From positions 1 through 11,887 of the forward strand of contig CANQOJ010000054.1 in NCBI GenBank assembly GCA_947625455.1: a stretch of 11,887 nt of DNA, given 5' to 3'. Source of the DNA: an uncultured Clostridia bacterium. Lineage in GTDB: Bacteria; Bacillota; Clostridia; Oscillospirales; Ruminococcaceae. Each line of letters starts with the position of its first letter. Within the stretch, counting starts at the first letter, position 1. Under the pieces are notes generated by a model, which saw only the letters and a program-made list of their open reading frames with translations, did no database searches and was not told where the DNA came from. Of the stretch, positions 1 to 4,877 are shown piece after piece. Made by a program: the position numbers and the translations under genes.

Positions 1-697
1 CGACGGCTCCCGGATCGCCCTCGTCGGCGTTACAGCAGACATACTTCTGGTCGGCATTCTTTACAAGATTTCTCGCGAGCATCCATTTCTTGCCCGTAGG
101 GAATCCCGCGCCGCCGCGTCCGCGCAGACCTGAGTTCAAAATAACTTCGATAACGTCGTCGGGCGTCATTTTTGTAAGGCATTTGTACAGCGCCTGATAA
201 CCGTCGCGCGCTATGTATTCTTCAACATGCTCCGGGCTGATAACGCCGCAGTTTCTGAGCGCAACGCGGTGCTGATGAGCGTAAAATGCCGTTTCATTCA
301 GCGACTTTATCTCGTCGCCGTTTACAGTTTCGGCGTAGAGGTATTTCTTGACGGGATTGCCGTTTTTGAGGTGCTGTTCCACAATTTCGGGAATATGTTC
401 GGGCTCTGTCTTTGAGTAGAAAGTGCCCTCAGGATAAACTATCATAATAGGACCTAAAGCGCAAAGACCGAAACAGCCTGTCTTTATAACGTTTACCTTG
501 TCCTCAAGACCGTTTTTCTTTATCTCTTCCGTAAGCACGTCAATTATCTTCATTGAACCGCTTGAAGTACAGCCCGTACCACCGCACACCAAAACGTCGC
601 GGACGCCGTTGCCTTTTCCGCCTACGCGTGTGTTTACAACGTCGGCGTACTTAAGTTTTATCTCATTAAGCTCGTCGATTGTTTTTATAACGTTCAT
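1..697 (-). CDS. hydB: NuoF/HydB-like diaphorase subunit of an NAD(P)-linked hydrogenase, partial (C-terminus outside the window)
   Basis: The first 232 residues are visible; the rest runs off the left edge. An N-terminal thioredoxin-like [2Fe-2S] domain carries Cys38-x4-Cys43 and Cys75-x3-Cys79. It is followed by the start of the NuoF/Nqo1-type flavin and NADH domain, with a Gly-rich loop LRGRGGAGFPTGKKW at 191-205 and NADEGDPGA at 223-231, which bind NADH and FMN in this family. The fusion of a ferredoxin-like N-terminus to NuoF is typical of HydB/HndC of multimeric [FeFe]-hydrogenases rather than of complex I. Such subunits pass electrons between NAD(P)H and the catalytic hydrogenase or ferredoxin. 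It starts 20 bases after the stop of the NuoE-like gene, with a GAAAGGGAAAG SD-like stretch, so the two are co-transcribed. The catalytic HydA would be expected next, outside the window, so a bifurcating enzyme is inference. A formate dehydrogenase diaphorase subunit is the main alternative. Confidence 0.88.
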   Translation of the reverse strand, partial: MNVIKTIDELNEIKLKYADVVNTRVGGKGNGVRDVLVCGGTGCTSSGSMKIIDVLTEEIKKNGLEDKVNVIKTGCFGLCALGPIMIVYPEGTFYSKTEPEHIPEIVEQHLKNGNPVKKYLYAETVNGDEIKSLNETAFYAHQHRVALRNCGVISPEHVEEYIARDGYQALYKCLTKMTPDDVIEVILNSGLRGRGGAGFPTGKKWMLARNLVKNADQKYVCCNADEGDPGAV

Positions 698-717
698 TCG
701 TAAACTTTCCCTTTCTA

Positions 718-1212
718 TCAGTTGTATTTTGCGAGGATAGTGTCAATATCGTCGGGCGTGAGCCGTCCGTAAACGTCCTCGTTTATCGTAAGAACGGGAG
801 CCAGTCCGCACGCGCCTATGCAGCGGCACGCGTCAAGAGAGAACTTTCCGTCAGGCGTTATTTCTCCTCCCGAAATTCCAAGCTTTTCCTGAAGCTTTGA
901 GTAGAGGTTGCCGGAACCCTTTACATAGCAAGCCGTACCGAGGCATACGGAAATTTTGTACTTGCCCTTGGGGTTGATTGAAAACTGCGCATAGAACGTA
1001 ACCACTCCGTATACCTTTTCGAGCGGTATTTCCATAGCGTCGGCTATCATCTGCTGTACCTCGATAGGCAGATACCCGTAGATTTCCTGTGCTTCCTGAA
1101 GTACGGGCATAAGCGCGCCGGGATCGTCCTTATGACGGCTGATGACCTCTCTCAGCTTTTCTTCCTGTTCGGGCGTTCCCGAAAAAGGAATCGCACTCTT
1201 TTTAAAAGCCAT
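718..1212 (-). CDS. hydC: NuoE/HydC-like [2Fe-2S] subunit (24-kDa type)
   Basis: This complete 164-residue protein has the usual length for the thioredoxin-like [2Fe-2S] subunit NuoE/HydC/HndA. The four cluster ligands are Cys90-x4-Cys95 (VCLGTACYVKGS) and Cys131-x3-Cys135 (CIGACGLAP). The N-terminal helical part (PVLQEAQEIYGYLP, 36-49, and the VYGVVTFYAQF strand, 67-77) is also characteristic. The subunit relays electrons from the NADH/FMN subunit encoded directly downstream to the rest of the complex, in the cytoplasm. The start at 1212 is preceded by GGAGG at 1220-1224, eight bases away, and this is the first gene of its operon. Whether the complex is a bifurcating hydrogenase or an NADP-reducing one cannot be decided without the downstream catalytic gene. 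Confidence 0.92.
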   Translation of the reverse strand: MAFKKSAIPFSGTPEQEEKLREVISRHKDDPGALMPVLQEAQEIYGYLPIEVQQMIADAMEIPLEKVYGVVTFYAQFSINPKGKYKISVCLGTACYVKGSGNLYSKLQEKLGISGGEITPDGKFSLDACRCIGACGLAPVLTINEDVYGRLTPDDIDTILAKYN

Positions 1213-1266
1213 TATGTAGCCTCCTTATTATTTCCGCTCTTAAGCGGATTTTTTACTTTTAAAAAT

Positions 1267-1281
1267 ATGTTCACAAAACAT
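1267..1281. promoter_or_regulatory. Inverted repeat in the hydrogenase leader
   Basis: ATGTT-CACAA-AACAT forms a perfect 5-bp dyad about 30-45 bases downstream of the predicted transcription start and upstream of the SD. Its position would suit a repressor operator or roadblock. The minus strand reads TTTTGTGAACAT, which contains one half-site resembling that of the redox regulator Rex (TTGTGA), but the second half does not match. A second short dyad, CCGCT-ctta-AGCGG, lies at 1234-1247. Confidence 0.35.
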
Positions 1282-1317
1282 TTAGACTGTCCTGCGACAT
1301 TACTCTCATACTATATA

Positions 1318-1346
1318 ATTATAACACAAGCTTCAAAAAAAGTCTA
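1318..1346 (-). promoter_or_regulatory. Sigma-A-type promoter of the hydrogenase operon
   Basis: On the minus strand, TAGACT (-35, 1341-1346) and TATAAT (-10, 1318-1323) are separated by exactly 17 bases. Transcription would begin near 1311, giving a leader of about 100 nt before the NuoE-like start codon. Confidence 0.75.
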
Positions 1347-1407
1347 CAACTATCCAAAATTTATAAAGATTAAGACTTAACATTTTTGAGAGATTTTTTT
1401 CACGAAA

Positions 1408-1428
1408 ATTTGTGCAATTTTCACAAAT
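1408..1428. promoter_or_regulatory. Rex-like inverted repeat upstream of the hydrogenase promoter
   Basis: ATTTGTG-caatttt-CACAAAT has perfect 7-bp arms around 7 bases. The core TTGTG...CACAA resembles the NADH-responsive Rex operator known to control fermentation and hydrogenase genes in Firmicutes. However, the gap is 7 where the usual consensus has 8, and the site lies about 60 bases upstream of the -35 element, which is unusual for a repressor. A second dyad, TGTAA-ttttt-TTACA, lies at 1452-1466. Confidence 0.35.
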
Positions 1429-1486
1429 CACAACATCTTCCGTCAAAATTATGTAATTTTTTTACAAATTATGTGGAGTTAAACAG

Positions 1487-1521
1487 CAAGAAGCTAGAGT
1501 TTAAGAAGCTAGAAGCTAGAC
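1487..1521. repeat. GCTAGAR heptamer repeat, locus 1
   Basis: This is a cluster of near-identical 7-bp units, AGAAGCTAGAGTTTAAGAAG followed by CTAGAAGCTAGAC. The same family recurs at 1904-2026 (both orientations) and three times at 9656-9932, so it is a dispersed heptamer repeat. Confidence 0.8.
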
Positions 1522-1528
1522 AAGGTTT

Positions 1529-1577
1529 CCGCTTCGCGGACGGTTTAGATTGTTTTGGGATTAAATGAGCGTAAATC
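1529..1577 (+). repeat. Long inverted repeat, left arm
   Basis: This 49-base arm begins with CCGCTTCGCGG, contains GATTGTTTTGGGATT at 1548-1562 and ends with AGCGTAAA. It matches the reverse complement of 2101-2148 at about 38 positions, including an 11-base, a 15-base and an 8-base identical block. Its first 11 bases can fold as CCGC-ttc-GCGG. Confidence 0.8.
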
Positions 1578-1578
1578 T

Positions 1579-1598
1579 GTCGGCAGTTGACAGTGTAC
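1579..1598 (+). repeat. Left half of a palindromic repeat
   Basis: GTCGGCAGTTGACAGTGTAC is identical, base for base, to the left end of the intact palindromic repeat at 6274-6293. After 1598 the match stops abruptly; the matching right half lies at 2161-2237. Confidence 0.8.
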
Positions 1599-1626
1599 GC
1601 ATTTAAATGTATTTTTTCAAAATAGG

Positions 1627-1655
1627 TTGAATTTCTCCTATTTATTGTGTATAAT
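1627..1655 (+). promoter_or_regulatory. Promoter of the antitoxin gene
   Basis: TTGAAT (1627-1632) and TATAAT (1650-1655) are separated by 17 bases and lie 20 bases before the start codon. A dyad TCTCC (1634-1638) / GGAGA (1656-1660) brackets the -10 element. It is a plausible autoregulatory operator, because Phd/YefM proteins repress their own promoters. Confidence 0.75.
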
Positions 1656-1675
1656 GGAGATGGAGGTGTATGTAA

Positions 1676-1915
1676 ATGACAATCAACACGAACAATCTGG
1701 TTTCAATTACGGAAGCAAATCAAGACTTTTCAAAAGTCACACGTCTGGTTGATGAAAACGGCGCCGCAGTTATTCTCAAAAACAATGTGCCGCGCTATCT
1801 TGTCATAGAATTTGGTCAGGCAGAGTCCGAGCAGCTTACCACAGACGAAGATGTTATGGCGATTTCCAAGCGGCTGATTGAAAAAAATCGGCAGGCTTAC
1901 GCAACTAGAGGCTAG
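1676..1915 (+). CDS. Phd/YefM-type antitoxin, orphan, C-terminus altered by a repeat
   Basis: The 79-residue protein has the Phd/YefM antitoxin signature: N-terminal SITEANQDFSKVTRLVDENG (positions 10-29) for the DNA-binding dimer fold, then AAVILKNNVPRYLVIEF at 30-46. The acidic and charged tail (DEDVMAISKRLIEKNRQAY) is the part that normally binds the toxin. Antitoxins of this type repress their own operon and neutralise a Doc or RelE/YoeB-like toxin encoded just downstream. GGAGG at 1662-1666 and a good promoter support expression. No toxin gene follows: the next 375 bases contain repeats only. The last residues, ATRG, and the TAG stop are read from the GCTAGAG repeat (ACTAGAGGCTAG), so the natural C-terminus seems to have been replaced. 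It may be a decayed half of a toxin-antitoxin pair or a solitary regulator that could neutralise a toxin encoded elsewhere. Confidence 0.85.
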   Translation: MTINTNNLVSITEANQDFSKVTRLVDENGAAVILKNNVPRYLVIEFGQAESEQLTTDEDVMAISKRLIEKNRQAYATRG

Positions 1916-2026
1916 AGTTTAAGAAGCTAGAGGCTAGAGTTTATTCCAAGACAAGGATTTCCTTTTCAAACCTTGTTTAAGTTCAAACTCTAGCCTCTAG
2001 CCTCTTAAAAATCTAGCCTCTAGAAG
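1904..2026. repeat. GCTAGAG repeats in inverted arrangement forming a large hairpin, locus 2
   Basis: Heptamer repeats run forward at 1904-1943 and in reverse complement at 1984-2026. They form a hairpin with arms 1921-1956 and 1971-2006 (about 29 of 36 positions pair, including a 17-base perfect block) and a 14-base loop. The structure starts six bases after the antitoxin stop and would be prominent in its transcript. The segment ACAAGGATTTCCTTTTCAAA resembles the matching part of the 119-bp array at 9710-9720, so both loci carry the same repeat family. Confidence 0.8.
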
Positions 2027-2100
2027 CAGACTTAAGGCTTTAGCCTTGTTTCGCCGCCACGGAGCGGGCTTCGGCAACAAACGCTCTCAACCCTGCCGAG
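2027..2100. other. Intergenic stretch without a gene, short hairpins only
   Basis: No coding signal is seen here. It holds a perfect hairpin AAGGCT-TT-AGCCTT at 2034-2047. A second stem pairs CTTCGGCA near 2069-2076 with TGCCGAGG at 2093-2100. Neither is followed by a T-tract, so they are not obvious terminators. Confidence 0.5.
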
Positions 2101-2148
2101 GGTTTACGCTATCCAAATCCCAAAACAATCCAAATTACCGCGAAGCGG
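2101..2148 (-). repeat. Long inverted repeat, right arm
   Basis: This is the reverse complement of the arm at 1529-1577: AGCGTAAA, the 15-base block and CCGCGAAGCGG (2138-2148) recur in mirrored order. The two arms enclose the antitoxin gene and the heptamer hairpin, a span of about 620 bp. Confidence 0.8.
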
Positions 2149-2160
2149 CACCATAACTGA

Positions 2161-2237
2161 ATACTGTACATAGCGTTTTGCGCGAGCGTTATGCGCGCAA
2201 GCGCATAATGCGTGCATAATGCGTCCACTGTATACTG
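2161..2237 (+). repeat. Right half of the palindromic repeat, interrupted by a GC-rich hairpin
   Basis: ATACTGTACAT (2161-2171) and GTCCACTGTATACTG (2223-2237) are the two adjacent segments of the right half of the repeat at 6304-6330, where only one T separates them. Here 51 bases (2172-2222) lie between them. That insert carries a perfect 8-bp stem with a GCAA loop (TTATGCGC-GCAA-GCGCATAA, 2189-2208) and a direct repeat GCATAATGCGT. Confidence 0.75.
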
Positions 2238-2295
2238 GCTTGCCGCCTATTTCTTTCAAAATGATTACAATATAATTACAGTTTTGTAATAAATA

Positions 2296-2324
2296 TTGAC
2301 TTTAAGGATAAAGGTGATTATAAT
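2296..2324 (+). promoter_or_regulatory. Strong promoter of a candidate small RNA
   Basis: TTGACT (2296-2301) and TATAAT (2319-2324) with a 17-base spacer make this one of the closest matches to the sigma-A consensus in the window. Transcription would start near 2331 on the plus strand, into a region with no recognisable gene, and run towards the terminator at 2487-2512. Confidence 0.8.
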
Positions 2325-2330
2325 ATAAAC

Positions 2331-2512
2331 AAGAGGACGAAAAAGCACTCATGACGAACTTAGCTTCAGTATTCTTTTTAACGGTCCTCACCCCTTCCAT
2401 TTTCCGAAGCCGGGCGGGTTTAAATATATTTAAGATGATTTGATCTCCTTCCATTTCCTCTCTCGCTGTCGGCTTCAAAATAATTTGCTCCCGAAAAAAT
2501 TCGGGAGCTTTT
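2331..2512 (+). ncRNA. Candidate structured small RNA of about 180 nt, unrecognised family
   Basis: A near-consensus promoter and a strong intrinsic terminator bound this transcript. A 5' stem pairs GAGGAC (2333-2338) with GTCCTC (2384-2389) and continues as AAAAAG (2340-2345) with CTTTTT (2374-2379). A second stem pairs GAAGCCG (2406-2412) with CGGCTTC (2470-2476), enclosing a 14-base AT palindrome (TTAAATATATTTAA). Two similar pyrimidine-rich, probably unpaired stretches, CACCCCTTCCATTTTCC (2389-2405) and CTCCTTCCATTTCCTC (2445-2460), could pair with Shine-Dalgarno sequences. It does not look like 6S RNA (5' and 3' ends do not form a closing stem), tmRNA, SRP RNA or RNase P RNA. An alternative is an mRNA for a 30-residue hydrophobic peptide from ATG 2351 to the TGA ending at 2443. 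I infer an RNA from the signals; no family was recognised. Confidence 0.6.
2487..2512 (+). terminator. Intrinsic terminator between the small RNA and lgt
   Basis: A perfect 9-bp stem GCTCCCGAA / TTCGGGAGC with an AAAA loop is followed on the plus strand by TTTTC. On the minus strand it lies 9 bases after the lgt stop and is followed by AAATTATTTT, so it may also stop lgt transcription. Confidence 0.85.
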
Positions 2513-2517
2513 CTTAT

Positions 2518-3588
2518 TCAGTCTTGGTTGCCGTTATCTTCGCTGTTGTTGCCGTCATCTTCGCCGTCGTTGCCGTTATCTTCGCTGTTGTTGCCGTCAT
2601 TGTTGTTGTCGTCAAGAATGCTCGGCGCTTTTTTGTTCTTCTTTGCTTCGCGTTTTTGCTTTGCGTCAAGTTCATCCTGTATTTCCTTTTGAATAAGCGC
2701 TTTTGACTGTTCTGTATTCGCATACAAGGGAACATTCCTGCGCTTTGTGAGTATCTTGAATGTTATAAACAGCGCAATTCCCGCAACAAAGCAAACCGCC
2801 GCCAGAATCTGCGATACTTTCAGATTGCTTATCATAAGGCTGTCCGAGCGGTCAGCTTCAATAAAGAACCTCCCAAGCCCGTACCATGAAAGGTACAACA
2901 GCATAAGTTCCCCGTCAAAACTGCGCAGTTTCCTTGAATATAAGTGCAAAAGCACAAATCCCAAAAGACACCATGCGCTCTCGTATAAAAAGCAGGGGTG
3001 AACGGGCGTTTCGCCGATTATCGAACCTTTCATCGCGAATATCCAGTCTTTATCACATTCCGAGCCGAACGCTTCCTGATTTATAAAGTTGCCCCACCTG
3101 CCTATGGTCTGACCGATTAGAAAGCCAAGCGCGGCAATGTCGCAGGTCGCGAAAAAGCTGACTTTGCGGATTTTGCACATTATAAAGCCTACAATCAGCG
3201 CGCCGATTATACCGCCGTATATGGCAAGCCCGCCGTCATGTATCTTGGTAAATGTTGTCACAAAGTCATACTTCATGCCCGAATTTGGATCAAGCGTTGT
3301 AAACACGCAGTAGTATATCCTAGCGCCCAGAAACCCGCCGATAACTGACGCAAAGACAACGTCAAAAAACCTACCCTTAGGCAGTCCGAATGTCTTTTCA
3401 CACCGAAATGTCGCATACAGATACGCAAGCAGTATGCCTGCCGCTATAAGTATGCCGTACCAGTAAACCGACAGCCCGAATACTTCAAATCCTCTGGTGT
3501 AGGTTATTTTTGTGCCTTGGAACAAATTCGGAAATTCAACTGTTATTTTTTCCGTCGCTGAAGCCGATATAGTGCTTAAAATGTTCAT
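2518..3588 (-). CDS. lgt: Prolipoprotein diacylglyceryl transferase with an acidic repeat tail
   Basis: Lgt moves the diacylglyceryl group of phosphatidylglycerol onto the lipobox cysteine of prolipoproteins in the cytoplasmic membrane. The signature GRWGNFINQE (163-172) contains the key Arg164, Asn167 and Glu172; HPCFLYE (197-203) and RFFIEADR (240-247) are also family blocks. DGGLAIYGG (118-126) corresponds to the segment holding His103 in E. coli, but Tyr124 occupies that position here. Several membrane segments are evident (about 41-60, 75-95, 120-138, 200-216 and 258-278). At 356 residues it is some 80 longer than usual. The extra C-terminus is a Lys-rich linker (305-320), then acidic heptads DGNNSED/NGNDGED/DGNNSED/NGNQD. 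GGAG precedes the start, and the gene lies 16 bases after ymfH, as the last of its operon. Confidence 0.95.
   Translation of the reverse strand: MNILSTISASATEKITVEFPNLFQGTKITYTRGFEVFGLSVYWYGILIAAGILLAYLYATFRCEKTFGLPKGRFFDVVFASVIGGFLGARIYYCVFTTLDPNSGMKYDFVTTFTKIHDGGLAIYGGIIGALIVGFIMCKIRKVSFFATCDIAALGFLIGQTIGRWGNFINQEAFGSECDKDWIFAMKGSIIGETPVHPCFLYESAWCLLGFVLLHLYSRKLRSFDGELMLLYLSWYGLGRFFIEADRSDSLMISNLKVSQILAAVCFVAGIALFITFKILTKRRNVPLYANTEQSKALIQKEIQDELDAKQKREAKKNKKAPSILDDNNNDGNNSEDNGNDGEDDGNNSEDNGNQD
2521..2598 (-). repeat. 21-bp minisatellite encoding the Lgt acidic tail
   Basis: About 3.7 in-frame units of 21 bp encode DGNNSED, NGNDGED, DGNNSED and NGNQD. Alternate units are nearly identical at the DNA level, with a 42-bp higher period: TTGCCGTTATCTTCGCTG recurs at 2528 and 2570. 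Units whose length is a multiple of three allow copy-number change without a frameshift. Confidence 0.85.
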
Positions 3589-3604
3589 AGTATCTCCTTT
3601 GATG

Positions 3605-4870
3605 TCATGAAAGCGGTTCTATAATAGAAATGCAGGCGTTGTGTTCGTCAATATCCCTAAGTTTGTCAACAAGCGTTTCATAATTCACCGCCGACGCAAG
3701 TTCAACCGCGTAAAACGGCGAAACATTCGACAATACCGATTCCGTAAGCGTATTGCAAACGCTTCTCACATCTGTAAATTCCTTTACAAGCGAACCGTAA
3801 GTCGCCTTTTTCACGCGCTCAAAAAGTTCGCGCGAGGGCGGTTCTTTCTGCATTTTTCTGATATAGGTCATCATTGTCGCGAGAATAAGTTCGGGCTGGT
3901 CGGCTTCGCCTCTTGCGGTAAGGAAGAAATGCCCGCGCCCGTTGAAAACGCCCACCGTCCATTCGTCGTTTAGTATGCCGTAAATACGCATTTGCTCGTA
4001 AAATTCCGAAGAATTGCCGAAAATCATATCAAACAGAATGTTGTAATAGATATAGTCGCTTATCTCTTCTTCGTTATAAACAGCGTTCCTCTTGAACCCT
4101 ATCTCGAACATAGGCTTCGCCACGGGCATTTGCAGGCGCATGACCTTTTTGTTTATTTCATACGGTTCAGTATACGGCGTTGTTTCAACTTTAAACTGCG
4201 AGGATTTTTTAAGCCTGCTTTCGCACACCTCGACAACTTCGTCGGGATCAAAATTTCCCGCCGCGCACAAAAACATATTTGACGGACTGTAAAACGCATT
4301 ATAGCAGTCGTAAAGCGTCTGCGGGGTGATTTTCGCAATGCTCTCAACCGTTCCCGCAATATCATTCCTTACGGGATTTACCGAATAAAGTCCCTCAAGG
4401 AGATTTGTGAACATACGCCATGACGGGTTGTCGCGGTACATTGTTATTTCCTGCCCGATAATTCCGCGTTCTTTTTCAACATTCTCCTCGGTAAAATATG
4501 GTTCGCTTACAAATCCCAGCAGAATATCCAGATTTTGGCGGAACTTGTCCGCACAGCTGAAGTAGTACTGCGTATAGTCGAAGCTTGTTCCTGCGTTGCA
4601 GGACGCGCCCGTCTGCGCGAAAAGCGAGAATGCGTTTTTCTCCTCGCTCTCAAACAGCTTGTGTTCAAGATAATGCGCGGTGCCGTCGGGGATTTCAATG
4701 CGCTTGCCGTTTGACAAAAACGAATTGTCCTGCGAACCAAATCTTGCAGTAAATTGTGCAACGGCGCTTGACCACCCTTTCATAGGGAGCATATACACCT
4801 CTGTTCCGCATTCGCAGACGTATTTTAGGCAAGTTTCTTTAATGATGTTGCTGTAAATTTTTTCAATCAT
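3605..4870 (-). CDS. ymfH: M16-family zinc peptidase, YmfH-like catalytic partner
   Basis: This 421-residue protein contains the inverted zinc motif HYLEH at 66-70. The third ligand is probably Glu141 in KERGIIGQEI, at the spacing usual for pitrilysin/insulinase-type (M16) enzymes. The length and the pairing with an upstream M16 homologue lacking the motif match the YmfF/YmfH pair of Firmicutes. Public annotation links that pair to EF-P modification, though its substrate is not clear to me. M16 pairs act as heterodimers in which one subunit carries the zinc. The start is preceded by GGAG, which overlaps the end of the upstream gene; the gap to it is only 7 bases, and lgt follows 16 bases downstream. 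No signal peptide is seen, so it is probably cytoplasmic. The exact role is inferred from family only. Confidence 0.88.
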   Translation of the reverse strand: MIEKIYSNIIKETCLKYVCECGTEVYMLPMKGWSSAVAQFTARFGSQDNSFLSNGKRIEIPDGTAHYLEHKLFESEEKNAFSLFAQTGASCNAGTSFDYTQYYFSCADKFRQNLDILLGFVSEPYFTEENVEKERGIIGQEITMYRDNPSWRMFTNLLEGLYSVNPVRNDIAGTVESIAKITPQTLYDCYNAFYSPSNMFLCAAGNFDPDEVVEVCESRLKKSSQFKVETTPYTEPYEINKKVMRLQMPVAKPMFEIGFKRNAVYNEEEISDYIYYNILFDMIFGNSSEFYEQMRIYGILNDEWTVGVFNGRGHFFLTARGEADQPELILATMMTYIRKMQKEPPSRELFERVKKATYGSLVKEFTDVRSVCNTLTESVLSNVSPFYAVELASAVNYETLVDKLRDIDEHNACISIIEPLS

Positions 4871-4877
4871 ATTTTTA

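Noticed and set aside
1132..1568. Plus-strand frames of 82 and 60 residues upstream of the antitoxin
   Set aside because: They overlap the hydrogenase gene start, its promoter and the heptamer repeats, without ribosome-binding sites.
1487..2030. CRISPR array suggested by repeated GCTAGAG units
   Set aside because: The units are 7 bp, lack regular spacers of 25-40 bases, appear in both orientations, and there are no cas genes.
2296..2512. 6S RNA, SRP RNA or a riboswitch
   Set aside because: The ends do not form the long closing stem of 6S, SRP helix features were not found, and no downstream coding gene on the same strand exists for a riboswitch.
2440..2706. Plus-strand frame with repeated FAVVAVI segments
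   Set aside because: The repeats are the reverse reading of the Lgt acidic minisatellite, and the frame runs across the terminator hairpin.
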